Source: Irineochytrium annulatum
Taxonomy: Eukaryota > Chytridiomycota > Chytridiomycetes > Chytridiales > Chytridiaceae
DNA: 22,265 bases
Direction: 5' to 3'
Assembly: GCA_027600665.1 (NCBI GenBank)
Contig: JADGJL010000405.1
Coordinates: 1 to 22,265, forward strand
Shown: piece after piece, positions 1 to 10,096 of the stretch
Position numbering within the stretch: position 1 is the first letter of the stretch
Layout of the letters: each line of letters opens with the position of its first letter
Translations under genes and position numbers: made by a program
Notes under the pieces: generated by a model
Database searches by the model: none
What the model saw: the letters and a program-made list of their open reading frames with translations, nothing else
What the model was told of the DNA's origin: nothing

Positions 1-1200
1 TCATACGACTCTCGATTGCGCCCTTGGTATTCAAATATCATCGCAAACAACATCTCGGACCCGTCGTGGATCACACCTTACCTCTACTCAAATAATGTCG
101 ACTTCGGCACAGCTCTGGGGTCAACGGTGACGTACCCGAACGGGACTTTGCGGATGTTTGTTCACCACATTAACTATTGTTAACTTGATAAAGCGTCTTC
201 GTCTGGAATGTCTCGTACGGATTCATCAACAACATGGTTCTTCCCCATCTTAAGCAGGCGACGCCGAACGAAGTCACGTATCTGATGACCCCAGATGGCC
301 TGATGATGGGTTCATCGGCAAACGAGTCTGCCTTCAATCCCTTGGTACCCGCCCCGCGTCTTTGTTGCAAGCGTTTAACAACGGCCATAGGTTGCCGCGC
401 CCTACCCGCAAGCAACCGTCAATATGACGACTCCCTTCATCCAATTCACGTCGAAGCTCCTTCTGGCCACCTCCAACAATAACCTCTTCACCCTCCCGCC
501 CAATGCCACCTACACCGCCGGCGGGTACATCTTCGAGCACCTCGTCATCCGCAATGCGAGCACGGGCCTCTTCTGGATCTGCGTCTCCGGCGCGCCGTTA
601 TCGGACTACATGGGCAACGTCTCCTCCATTGAAGCCCAAGTCCTCGACTCGCTGAAGTTCCAGACGATATGTGTCATCGTTGTCAGTCTCGCCGTCATCG
701 TCGTCGGAGTCGTTGTGGCCGTTGTGTTAGGAGCGATGTGCATTGCGAACCCGCTCACGTTCGTGACGGCCGGTATGAAGAGCTCGACGAGGTTCGATTT
801 CTCGGCCGTGAGGAAGGAGAACCTGGAGAAGCAGACCATCTCGATGATTGAGGAGATCTCGGACATGCAAATCGCTTTCCAGACCATGGTCCTAAAGTTT
901 GCGAACGCCATCACAGCCAATAAGGCCCTTTCCCCGAGGGTGCAGAGCTCGAAGTCGTTCTCGGCTGACTCGTGAGTTGTAGAAGCTCTTAACGATGATG
1001 ATTAATGGATATGTGCTGTAGGCCTTCCGGGACCAACTTGTATGTGTCACCCCTTATCCTGCAGCTTCGCATGTTCCTAACTTCCAAAATCATGTAGCCC
1101 CCGATCACGATCGGACGCTCATACGAGCTTTAGCAACCCCGAATCGGCTCGAAAGAGCCAAGGCCACGGGGACGGGCCCGAGACCCGACCGCACGAGTAG
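1..1200 (+). CDS. Cache-domain membrane sensor protein, 3' part (5' end outside window)
   Basis: Partial gene, read from base 1 in frame 1. Proposed exons are 1-155, 194-344, 391-971, 1022-1039 and 1098-1200 (TAG); together they give 335 residues in one continuous frame. The opening residues carry a YDSRLRPWY stretch followed by W-x-x-PY, which is typical of extracellular double-Cache ligand-binding domains. Further on, 'TPDGLMMGSS' and a second Cache-like part lead to one long hydrophobic segment (about 658-738), the membrane span. The cytoplasmic side is only about 90 residues: a helical HAMP-like piece containing 'EISDMQIAFQTMVLKFA', then a Ser/Arg-rich low-complexity tail. No kinase, cyclase or phosphatase domain follows before the stop. 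Known for the family: such domains sense small extracellular ligands. Inferred: a surface receptor. The introns of 38, 46, 50 and 58 nt are predicted; the 38-nt intron (156-193, acceptor AAG) is the least certain. Confidence 0.78.
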
Positions 1201-1518
1201 AGTGACCATGCCAATGCTCAACGCGCGCATCTTTTTTCCCACGTCCCCTTTTATTTTATTGTTTTTTTTTTTTTGGTTCCCCCTGTTGCAAATAAGGCAG
1301 GCTGATTTTCCGCCACGCCGTATTCTGCATATGCAAGTTTAAAAAACGGTCAGAAGAATGTCGCAATTTTTAGTAAGGGGAGCCCTTGAAGACGCTCATG
1401 ATCTACATTGCTGCGATAACTTGCGAGTTATCCTGTTGGATCGGCGCGATGATCCCCAAAACCTGGTCGCGTCAAACAGTGCGGCTTCCATTTTCTCATC
1501 CCCTTTTCCACACCCGAC
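1201..1518. promoter_or_regulatory. Intergenic, presumed 5' region of the MTAP gene
   Basis: This 318-bp stretch lies between the sensor gene's stop and the MTAP start. It holds a T13 run at 1262-1274 within a pyrimidine-rich part, a common feature of fungal promoters. I see no convincing TATA box, RNA gene or coding sequence. The reading frame beginning near 1386 runs across the MTAP start and first intron in another frame, and does not look coding. Confidence 0.4.
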
Positions 1519-2500
1519 ATGACCGACTTCAAGAACATCAAGGTGAGCAGCGTGGAACTACGGTCGGTTCGAGATGTAGTGTATTGATGCGACGGATCAT
1601 GCTCCACAGATTGCGATTATTGGTGGGAGCGGCCTCTACTCGCTCGACGGCCTGAAGGTCCTCGGCGAGGTCAACCCGACGACGCCCTGGGGTCCGCCTT
1701 CGGATGCGATCATCATCTGCCAGACCCCGGCGGGCACCAAGGTCGCCTTCCTGGCCCGCCACGGCCGCGGCCACTACCTCACGCCCTCCGAGGTCCCGTC
1801 CCGCGCCAATATGGCCGCCCTCAAGTCCCTCGGCTGCGAGGTCATCGTCGCCTTCTCCGCCGTTGGGAGCTTGAGGGAGGAGATTGCGCCGAGGGACTTC
1901 GTTCTCCCGTCCCAGGTTGTCGACCGCACCAAGGGCATCCGCCCGTCCACGTTCTTCGAGAAGGGACTGGTCGCCCACACCATGTTCGCGGATCCGTTTG
2001 AGGCCGACCTGAGGGATCTGATCGCGTCCGTCGCGGCCGAGCACTGCCCCGGCGTTAAGTTCCACAAGGACAGGACGTTGGTCTGCATGGAGGGCCCGCA
2101 GTTCTCCACGAGGGCAGAGTCTCACCTGTACCGGTCCTGGGGTTGCGACATCATCAACATGAGCGTTCTGCCCGAGTCAAAGCTGGCGAAGGAGGCCGAG
2201 ATTGCGTACCAGATGGTGTGTATGTCGACTGACTACGATTGCTGGAGGGAGGGCGAGGAGGCCGTGGACGTGCAGGCCGTCATGGCGACCATGAGCGCGA
2301 ACGTGGTCGTCGCAAGGCAGCTGCTCGCCCCCTTGATCGGGGCGCTGGAGAAGAGGATGAAGGAGGACGGAGGGCTCAAGAGCGTGAACAGGCTGAGGGG
2401 GAGCATGAAGTTTGCCGTCATGACCGCGCCCGCCAAGAGGGACCCGGAGGCCGTGAAGAAGTTGGACTTTTTGCTGCCGGGTTACTTCACGACCCAGTGA
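1519..2500 (+). CDS. MTAP: S-methyl-5'-thioadenosine phosphorylase (MTAP/MEU1 family)
   Basis: Cleaves 5'-methylthioadenosine with phosphate to adenine and methylthioribose-1-phosphate, the entry to methionine salvage after polyamine synthesis. Two exons, 1519-1542 and 1610-2500, give 304 residues, close to the human (283) and yeast (about 337) enzymes. The 67-nt intron has donor GTGAGC and acceptor CACAG. The start ATG gives MTDFKNIK joined directly to IAIIGGSGLY, the nucleoside phosphorylase phosphate-binding start (residues 9-18). Other family marks are TPWGPPSD (33-40), RHGRGH (58-63), 'SAVGSLREEIAP', 'EGPQFSTRAES' and 'STDYDCWREGEEAV' near the C-terminus; TDYDCW is typical of MTAP rather than purine nucleoside phosphorylase. 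It should be a soluble cytosolic, probably trimeric enzyme. It converges with NOG1 with 424 bp between stops. Nothing looks broken. Confidence 0.95.
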
Positions 2501-2924
2501 GCCCCTGTTTTTTTCTTTGGCAGTCGAAAGACATTCTCGTATGGGCATCGTTTTTTTTATTGACGTTCGCATTTTTCTATGACATTGTTCCGATCGTTAC
2601 GTTTCTTCTTCCTGGGGGGTTGTAGTGCTGGTCCCATTACCGCTTTAAATACAAACTGTGTTCTTTTTCACATTACGATTCGCAAGCGAGCATCTCATTA
2701 CATCGTGGTTCATCCATCGAAGAGGAAATCAGAACAGGCGAACAGCCGCCATCAATAATATGGTAAAAATAAATGGAACTGTAGCCTGTATTCGGCAGTT
2801 ATCTAATCGGATAAAAAGAAAGTACCAGAGGGATGCGTGTATACGGACATACCAAGCGCTGAGTTTAATCGTGAAAATAGATGGACGACATAAGGTCCAG
2901 TACAGCAAAAGGTAAATAAAACAA
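2501..2924. other. Convergent intergenic region (MTAP and NOG1 3' ends)
   Basis: AT-rich 424-bp spacer between two converging genes. It should carry both 3' untranslated regions. The plus-strand reading frame at 2658-2915 is AT-driven in composition and shows no domain. I see no RNA gene. Confidence 0.5.
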
Positions 2925-5168
2925 TTAACGGTGCGACGCAGTGCCGGCCCCACGTTTCCCGGCAAACAAGTGCTTCGGCATCTTGGTTGCGATGTGTCGA
3001 TCGGACTCGGAAGCTTTGGCCTGGTAGTTCCGTGGCCGCTGGGCAAAGCGGTGAATCTTCGTCGACTCGTCCTTTTGCTGTGCATCACCAAGTTAACAGA
3101 GATGAGAAAAAAAAATTGAGTCAAAACAACAAACCTTCGCATTCTTCATGCCCATTGTACTCCTGTCCCTCGACTTAGACACGAGCCTCATCCGTTTCGC
3201 AGCCACACTTTGCTCCCTCACGAGGCTGCCGGCCATCGACTGCGACCGTGCCATCGACGCGCCCCTCTCGTCGTCACCACCGGGCCCGCGTGACTCGGAC
3301 CTCGCCCGCTTCCGGACGAGACTCCGGGATCGCATGGCCTCCTCATCAACCTCCACGCCTTGATTCTTAAGTTTCGCGGCCATGTCCCCAAGCGTGCGGG
3401 ACTTTATGAAGAGAATTAAACAAAAAAATTTTGCGATATGCTAACTGCAATGAAAATACAAACCTTCGCTTTGATCTTTTGCGGGATCGACGGCCGGTTT
3501 TTCCCCTTCTTCAACCTAGCATCATGGATAATCTCCATCCTCTTCTGCTCAACCTCCTTCACGGCCTCCCTCAGCATCTCCTCATCCTCATCCTCCATCA
3601 TGTCATCCACATCATCTTCCTCGTAAAAGCCCTCGGCCACGAGCCTCTCCTCCTCACGCTCGAGCGCCTCCAGTCGGGCCTCGATATCCGGGTCCAGGAA
3701 GTCGGCCACGTTCTTGCCGTCCATAATCTCGGGGATGGCGTCGTATTTCCACGACGGGTCGGCGAGGAGGTATCGCTTCCGGAGATCGGCGTTGTAAACG
3801 CCAGCGCCGCCAGCCTCGAGCTCAAGGTCGCGCTCGAGGCGACGTCGCATGGGGTCCGCGGGGTCGTATTTGGGGAGGTTAAGAGCGTCGGCAGGGATGT
3901 TCGCGGGACGTTCCTAATGAATGGAAGAAAAAACAAAAGTTCAGCACTACTAAAGAAGCCAACGCTCGGCAAACACCCACAATATCGTCCCTAGCAACCG
4001 GCGTCGCCAAATGAAGCTTTGACAGCACACCCTGCACCTTATTGCCCTTCATCTTCATCTCCACCCTCGCGGCCAGCAACCGATCGCACGCCTCTTTCTT
4101 CACATCCATCACACCCTCATCCGTATGACAGCTGAGCTGCGCCAACGTAACCTGCCCCTGGCTCGCCTCGACGAGCTGCTCGATCCTCCTCCTCTCCACC
4201 TCTCCCATTCCCTCGATCCTCATCGCGTCAATCTTAGTGATGACGAGCAACGTCGGCTTGTCTGCGAAGAGTGGCCGGATGCTCTCAAACAGCCTGCATT
4301 GCGCCTCGACTGTGTACCCGCACCTCTCCGAGGCGTCGAGGAAGAAAAGGACCGCGGACCGAAGGTGCGCCAGAGCCGTGATGGACTGCATCTCAATCGT
4401 GTTCCTGTCCTCGAGCGGGTGGTCCAAGATCCCCGGGGTGTCGATCACCTGCCACCGGAGATTCTTGTAATCCATGTGGCCGACAAAAAGGGACTTTGTC
4501 GTGAAGGCGTAGTCGTGCACCTCGACCTCGGCGCGGGTGAGCTTGTTCATAAAGGAGCTCTTCCCGACGTTCGGGTACCCGCAGACCAACAGCGTGCGGG
4601 TGTTGGGGTCGATGGAAGGCAGACGGGCGAGGTGCTGGCGGACCTGCTCAAGGTAGGCCAAGGGGTCACGCTGGCGCTTCATGACGGTGGCCATGCGGCC
4701 GAGGGCGGCGCGCTTCAGCTGCTTGCAGCGGAAGAGGGAGTCACCGAACTTGAGGAGGCGGTTGTAGTCGCGCGCAACGTTGTCGATCAGGTGCTTGGCC
4801 GTGTTGATCTGCCCGAGGGCAAGCTTGTAGTGGTCCTTGTCGTAAAGGACGTTCATAAGGTCCGCGTAGAACGGGTGGACCTCCTGGTAAAGGTCATAGA
4901 AGAGTAAGTAACCCGCTATGCCCCATTACGCAACAAAGCAACTCACGTCGAGCTTCGGGAAATCGTCCAAAATCTGGCTGAGCTTCTCATCGAAGCAGTC
5001 CTGCGCAAACTTGACCTTCTTCATGTAGAACTGTCTGATCCGGGAGATTTGGTAGTTTGGGTGCACGACCGTGGGCGTCTTCCGCTGAATCTTCGAGAGC
5101 ACGATGTCGATGAAGTCCGAGGCCGTCGGGACGACCTGGACCTTCTTAAAGTTGTAGAACGAGCCCAT
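2925..5168 (-). CDS. NOG1: Nucleolar GTP-binding protein 1 (60S ribosome assembly GTPase)
   Basis: Essential GTPase of pre-60S ribosomal particles in the nucleolus. Five exons on the minus strand, 5168-4947, 4883-3981, 3913-3464, 3401-3135 and 3077-2925, give 664 residues (yeast about 647) with every phase consistent. The N-terminus '[19 protein letters not shown]' and '[18 protein letters not shown]' are the NOG1 signature. The GTPase domain has G1 GYPNVGKSS (176-184), G3 DTPG (222-225) and G4 TKID (290-293); G4 is normally NKxD. Next come the NOG1 region with '[18 protein letters not shown]', an acidic stretch rich in Asp and Glu, a basic Ser/Arg-rich part, and the conserved end '[18 protein letters not shown]'. 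Introns are 57-67 nt; one acceptor is AAG (3402-3404). The TAA stop lies at 2925-2927. The start is fixed by homology and is the first ATG of its frame. Confidence 0.97.
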
Positions 5169-5581
5169 CTTTCCTTGTGTTTTCAGCGCGGAATATCAGG
5201 CGAACTGTTCAACAAAGCTCTATAATTACGACCGGAGGAGAGAAGGAGCGTTAGGGGTCGACATGTATATTGCCATAACCGCAAACGATCCCCTTATCAA
5301 TCCTTTCGCCCACATCCTCCCCTCCACGCGCCTCCCTTCAACTCGTCGCCGTCCTCACCTGTTCGAAAGCAACGAGCAGAGAATCCCACACAGGCACGAC
5401 GGTCTTGAGCCTGTCGATGGAGCCGTCCGTCCGTCGATCAGCAAACGCTATCGAAGTCGTTTCAAAGGGACTTTGACTTCTCGAAAAAAAAAAAATTACT
5501 GCCAAAAAAAATTGTCGAACCCATCATTTTCAAGCCGCAATTTCGCCAAATTTTGTCAAGCCACCCACAGTCACGAATGAT
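5169..5581. promoter_or_regulatory. NOG1 upstream region
   Basis: This 413-bp region lies 5' of NOG1, which reads leftward. It contains an A12 tract (5484-5495) and an A8 tract (5504-5511), read as T-rich on the NOG1 strand. No TATA box or RNA gene is evident. The plus-strand frame at 5263-5580 is low in complexity and shows no domain. Confidence 0.35.
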
Positions 5582-7015
5582 ATGCCATCACAGCCCAACA
5601 CGCAACTGAAGAATTTAGCGCGAAGTCCCTTGCTTGCTGGAGGTAACAGGACGGGCATCATACGAGCGCCTTTGGAAGATCAACCGCGTCCTGCGCCAGC
5701 CAAACTAGAACATCAGGCAGCGTTTACGCGATCCAAGTGGAAACATCCGCGAAGCGTGCATAGACCGCTTGAACACGGTCAAGTGGGTAAGGGGGTCCGG
5801 CCAGGAGGGCCTGTGATTGCCCACGTTCGTAAAGTCATAGATAGCAACGCGTCGCTCATACAGGAATGCAGTCTCGCCAACGGCGAAACGCCAGACCGCA
5901 GGGTTAGAAGGATGATGCTTTTGGACGAGGGAGGACGGGTTGGTCGAGGCCTCGCCACATGTCTTGCCACCCCGTTTCCAGTTATCGTCACAATCCCCTC
6001 GCCCAAGCCTCGGCCTGTCGAGCATGCCAGTCAGACAACTGAAAGTAACGTGGTGGATTGTGAAGTGGTTCCTAGAGAAAATAAGGGATACCCGAAGCTC
6101 CTCCCTCGGCTTAGCTGGCTCGTGCAAGACGATGGCTTATACGCCGTGGGCCGCTTCCCACGGCAGGCCGTTCCCCACATGGAGTTCGCTGGAGACTGGC
6201 AAGACGGGCGTTTGGTGGAGGTCAAGCCTTATGATGGGAGCGCACAACCGTTGAGCCCTTTGTCCTGTTGTTTGCTCACGAGCAACGACGGTAAAGAGTT
6301 CGGACCGTTGAAGACCGCGCCCGGCCACTCCAGCCTTGGCGCAATTCTTACCCTTACCCTTACACTCGCATTGACGAGCCGGCGCTCCGCCGACAACATT
6401 TTACTGAGCCAACAAGCAAACTTGTGATCCTAACCACCAAAATCTGAGGACGATAAGAACGCGAAGCCTTGCTGCCCGGTAACCGAACGCTCCACGGTCG
6501 GCTTTCCCCAACCCTCTCTGCCCTCCACCGCTTCAGTTCGACCGCCACAACTCGTGTCCTGTCAGGGCGCCTGACTGCGTCGAAACTACAAGGAAGGTGT
6601 GCGCCGTGCAGGGTGCCCACGACATCGCGTCGTTCGTGCGTCGCTGAATTAAAGGGCAGGAGGGTTGTCACCAATCTCTGTTGAGGAGCCAGCTGTGAAC
6701 CTCGGTTTGCCTCCGGCTCTGCGGGACTCCGATTTGTATCGCACTGCACAAGTGGGACCGAGCGCGACTGCACCACCTGTGAGTTTTCAGATTAGAAATG
6801 GGCGAAATGGACGTTGGCGCCTCTCACATGGGAGGTCCACGAGAGTGGAACCGCGCAGCCGTTCGGGCTGCACGCAAGACGGGCGGTATCGCGCCAGCTT
6901 GGCTTTGGCGTTCAAATTGTGGCGTGGGACCTACACTGGACGTATAACGGCACGCGCGCGACGAAGACCTTGAAAGGATACCAGGACAACGGCCATATTC
7001 ATCTAACCGTTCCAC
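5582..7015. other. Unassigned block with long open frames on both strands
   Basis: No gene can be assigned with confidence. On the plus strand an ATG-started frame at 5582-6427 encodes 281 residues with no intron. On the minus strand frames of 140 residues (6127-5705) and 138 residues (6776-6360) overlap it. A further plus-strand frame at 6665-6973 has 102 residues. None shows a domain, membrane segment or targeting signal that I recognise. Codon third positions in the 281-residue frame are mixed, unlike the strong C/G bias of neighbouring exons, which argues against an ordinary host gene. Possible explanations are the remains of a repeat or mobile element, spacer DNA that happens to be low in stops, or a real orphan gene. 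A short run at 6349-6365 repeats TTACCC-like units, but it is not the TTAGGG telomere repeat. Confidence 0.3.
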
Positions 7016-7098
7016 TCGCTCGCTTCAGCAGGGATCGACTTCCTCTTCTGGCTCGATCCTCTGGCCAAAATTTCAGACCCACTCCGCAGAATTCCGCC

Positions 7099-8698
7099 AT
7101 GGACCATGAGCACCTCGACACCGACCCCCCGTCGCGATCGCGCCCCTCGTCCCGACGGCATCTGTCCCCGCCACAGCCTGCATCCTCTGCCGCCACTCCA
7201 GGCGTCTGCCCACTCCCGCACCCGCCGCCGCAACCCCACCCTCTCGACGGCCAAACGCAGCAGCAGCCGCTCGCCTACCTGATGATGCCCGACCCCACGC
7301 CAGGCGCCATCGCTTTCGTCACCAGCTCCCACAGTCACGCCGCCCCGTCACCGATCCTGGACAGTCCGCTCATGGACCTGTTCGCCACACTCGACGATTC
7401 GCCCAGTGCGCCCTTCGCCGACACCATGTGGGTCGCAGTGGACGACTGCCCGCTGACTGGGGACGCGAGGATGCCGGCGGATCCTTCACCCCCGCCGACG
7501 GCGACCACGACGCCATGGACCGGCGCGTCAACACTGGCCACGGGGTGGGCCGCACACGGCTCCGCCACATTTTTCAATCTCCGAACGGGCGAGCGCGGCG
7601 CACCTGATGACGCGCCCGGGTTCAGGTCGAGATATTCACTTATGGACGACGAGGAGGACAGGATGTCGACGGTCTCGTCCTCCTCGTCCTCCCGCACCTA
7701 CCACCGCCACTTTCCCGACCCTTGGAAACGTCTGCCTGCATATCTCCTGGGCAAAACCACCGACAACCCCTTCCACCTCCCCGACCCGTCGTGCTTGCAC
7801 AAACCCGGTGACTCCGCACCGGCCTCCCCGCCACCCTCGCACGCCGGCTCGGACTCCTACACCTCCTACCCGCGCCGCCGGTCTGCTTCCCTCTCGTCCC
7901 TCGCCTTTCACCCCGACCACTATAACTACCACGCGGCGTGGTCAAACTCATCCTGGTCCGCACCGTCCTCCGACTACACGGGCAGGTCGAGGGCGACGAC
8001 CGCGTGCTCCGTCCTCGACTCCGTCACTTTCGCCGACCTCCCCACGCTTATCCCATCCGTCGAGAAGCCCGCGGCACATCACCACATCCACGCTCCGCTC
8101 CTGAGCGATGACGTCGATCCCGGCAGCAAACGCGTGGAGGACGTCAGGCCGGAGAAGCACAGCAAACATATTAAGCACCGCGCCGACAGCCAGGACATCA
8201 CACCTCCTCACTCCCCGCCCCTACCTCTCCTCCCGATTCCCGACTCCACTTCCAACTCGATCTCACCCGATTCTACAGCACCGCTGCTGCCGTGCCCCGT
8301 GCCCGGTTGCAGCGCGCTGTTCAAGAAGAGGAACAGCCTCAGCAGCCACATGGTTTCGCATTCCGAGCGGAGGGCCAACGGGTGCGGCGTGTGCGGGATG
8401 AAGTTCAAGCGGAAGCACGACCTGGTCCGGCATATGAAGACGGTGAGTCCATGATTGGTTTTACCTTTGATCATGTTGATCTTTAGAATTGAGTGTTGAT
8501 TAATGTATCTTCTTTTAAACACAGCTGCACGACGCGTCGAGATTCTTTCGGTGCATGACATGCAATCAGCGCTTCTCGAAGCTCAACCACTTGATGCGGC
8601 ACACCCTGCACGAGACGCACGAGGCGGACCCGGACTGCTTGCCGACGCCCTCCGATGCAGTGGGGCCCGGGTTCGCTCGACTTACGACGGTGCAGTAG
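7099..8698 (+). CDS. C2H2 zinc-finger protein, three C-terminal fingers, putative transcription factor
   Basis: Two exons, 7099-8442 and 8525-8698, with an 82-nt intron (donor GTGAGT, acceptor CACAG), give 505 residues. ATG 7099 is the first ATG in a frame that is open from 6814, so the start is a reasonable choice but not proven. Residues 1 to about 395 are low in complexity: Pro, Ser and His rich, with an 'SSSSSS' run and no domain I recognise. Three C2H2 fingers follow. Finger 1 begins CPVPGC (residue 399) with spacing C-x4-C-x12-H-x3-H. Finger 2 begins CGVC (429) with C-x2-C-x12-H-x4-H; its last His is encoded after the intron. Finger 3 begins CMTC (458) with C-x2-C-x12-H-x5-H. The closely spaced fingers suggest a nuclear DNA-binding regulator, with the Pro/Ser-rich part as regulatory region. 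The target is unknown. It lies upstream of the tRNA and the HMG-box gene on the same strand. Confidence 0.82.
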
Positions 8699-9630
8699 AT
8701 TAACAAGAGCAGATGTGTCTTTGTTGTTGGAAGTAACGATCTGAACGCTTACGTCGTTGCCTGGGCACAGTAGTCATAGGAGGTGTCGGAAGGATTTTTC
8801 GCCGCTTTATATATATTATATACCGGTTCAAGGACGTTTTCACTCGTCGAACTTGATTATTTTAACTTTCATTGTGGTGTTAGTATCTTGCTTTACTTTA
8901 TTGTTGGCCATTATCGCTCGTCTTTGTTCATCCAAGCATATTTTTGCATTTCACATTTCGCTTAATACTCGCATTGTTCTTATTATTTGGAGAAATCACA
9001 AACTTTTCGCCTCTGGCTTGTTTCCCGCCTTGCCCGCCTGCCTCGCTTTTCTGACAGGAAGTGCCCAAAGGCTTCTCTTGGAGGGTTTCTTCTTTTTGTT
9101 GCAATTTGAGCAAATTAAGACAACCTCAATATTTCATTAATTCGGAGGAGCACCATGTTGATTTATCACCATTTCGTTCGCCTGCCTCAGCCGAATTATT
9201 TTTTGTAGAAGTCTTATTCGTTGTTTTGTTTGTTGACACAATGAACATAGGCCTGTTCCGCGCAGGTTCCTTTCGCACTTCTTTCTGTACCTATTTCTTC
9301 TACATTTTTTTTCACGTCGATTGACTGACCCTGTAGTCTCACGGCCCACACCCTGTATCAAATCAATGTTTTTCCACACTCCCCGTTCCTGGACAGTTAC
9401 TATTACCCGTTGTTTTTGTTTGGGTTAGCGCATCTTGTCTATTGTATGATCCGTCTTGGACTATGAACTCATTGTCGACATGGTGTCCTTTTGATAAATG
9501 CTTAACATATGTGAGAGTGAGGAGGCGAAGGGTTTCGGTGGTTTGGAGACTGCTGAATTTTTTTTTTTTTTTGCAAGCATGGCACTTGTAATAGGAACGG
9601 TCATATTAGCTGATCTACAAAGGAAAGCAT
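8699..9630. other. AT-rich intergenic region, no gene seen
   Basis: This 932-bp stretch runs from the zinc-finger stop to the tRNA. It is AT-rich, with an alternating TA tract near 8808-8822 and a T15 run at 9558-9572. Reading frames at 8757-9140 and 9061-9324 encode hydrophobic, Phe/Leu/Ile-rich sequence, as expected from T-rich DNA, and have no domain. It probably holds the 3' untranslated region of the zinc-finger gene. Confidence 0.45.
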
Positions 9631-9704
9631 GCTCTATTAGCTCAGCTGGTTAGAGCGTGGTGCTAATAACGCCAAGGTCACAGGTTCGATCCCTGTATGG
9701 AGCA
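9631..9704 (+). tRNA. tRNA-Ile (anticodon AAT)
   Basis: A complete 74-nt cloverleaf without an intron. The acceptor stem GCTCTAT pairs with ATGGAGC with one G-T pair and discriminator A. The D stem is GCTC/GAGC. The anticodon stem TGGTG/CGCCA encloses loop CTAATAA, giving anticodon AAT, read as IAU after adenosine deamination. The variable loop is AGGTC. The T stem ACAGG/CCTGT encloses TTCGATC. The A box (about 9638-9649) and B box GGTTCGATCCC (9683-9693) are intact. The 3' CCA is not encoded, as normal for eukaryotes. Confidence 0.97.
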
Positions 9705-9712
9705 CTGCTCGG

Positions 9713-9717
9713 TTTTT
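9713..9717 (+). terminator. RNA polymerase III terminator of tRNA-Ile
   Basis: A run of five T residues begins 9 bases after the tRNA and is followed by a second T-rich part. This is the usual polymerase III stop signal. Confidence 0.85.
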
Positions 9718-9733
9718 CTTTAACAATAGTTTT

Positions 9734-9889
9734 TTTTGTCCGGTTCCACTTAACGCCATCCAGTAATGTCGCGAACAGCGGATCAAGTGGATCTGACCAT
9801 ATATTCAATTAATATTTTGTCTGGTTCCACTTGACGCCATCCAGTAATGTCGCGAACAGCGGATCAAGCGGATCTACCCATATATTCAA
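9734..9889. repeat. Pair of 75-bp direct repeats downstream of the tRNA
   Basis: Copy 1 is at 9734-9808 and copy 2 at 9815-9889, separated by 6 bp. By eye they differ at five positions. The identical core includes GCCATCCAGTAATGTCGCGA and the adjoining ACAGCGGATCAAG. Each copy also holds an 8-base inverted pair, CCACTTGA-like near its start and TCAAGTGG-like near its end, each with a single change. No reading frame or RNA gene explains it. It may be a remnant of a longer tandem array or an insertion next to the tRNA. Confidence 0.93.
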
Positions 9890-9967
9890 GAGTGCTCCAA
9901 AAAGTGACCGGGGAGGGCACGACAGTGTTGGCAAATAATCTGCGTACGCTGCTCATGCAAATCCATT

Positions 9968-9991
9968 GGCACTGGCAGCACTGGCAGTGCC
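9968..9991. repeat. Short nested direct and inverted repeat
   Basis: Two adjacent copies of CACTGGCAG (9970-9978 and 9979-9987) overlap an inverted pair, GGCACTG (9968-9974) and CAGTGCC (9985-9991). It lies in the region upstream of the HMG-box gene. A role as a protein-binding site is possible, but nothing in the sequence proves it. Confidence 0.7.
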
Positions 9992-10096
9992 GATCCTGGC
10001 ACGCGTCAGTCAGTTGGGTCCTTGTTTTCTTTTCTTTGCACCACAGGATTGTGCAGACACGTGTGCGCGGCAGCGATCAGTTGACCGGCCCGGTAT

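Noticed and set aside
1538..2125. 195-codon minus-strand frame
   Set aside because: Antisense shadow of the MTAP gene caused by high GC content.
4125..4907. 260-codon plus-strand frame opposite NOG1
   Set aside because: It is the shadow of NOG1's GTPase exon; the minus-strand product matches NOG1 along its length.
6349..6365. Telomere-like TTACCC repeats
   Set aside because: Only about three units, and the unit does not match TTAGGG/CCCTAA.
6814..7098. N-terminal extension of the zinc-finger protein
   Set aside because: The frame is open, but it has no ATG before 7099 and the composition differs from the Pro/Ser-rich protein.
8757..9140. 127-codon frame resembling a membrane protein
   Set aside because: The hydrophobicity follows from T-rich intergenic DNA. 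There is no domain, and two overlapping frames look the same.
9734..9889. CRISPR-like array
   Set aside because: Only two long copies with a 6-bp gap, no variable spacers, and a eukaryotic context.
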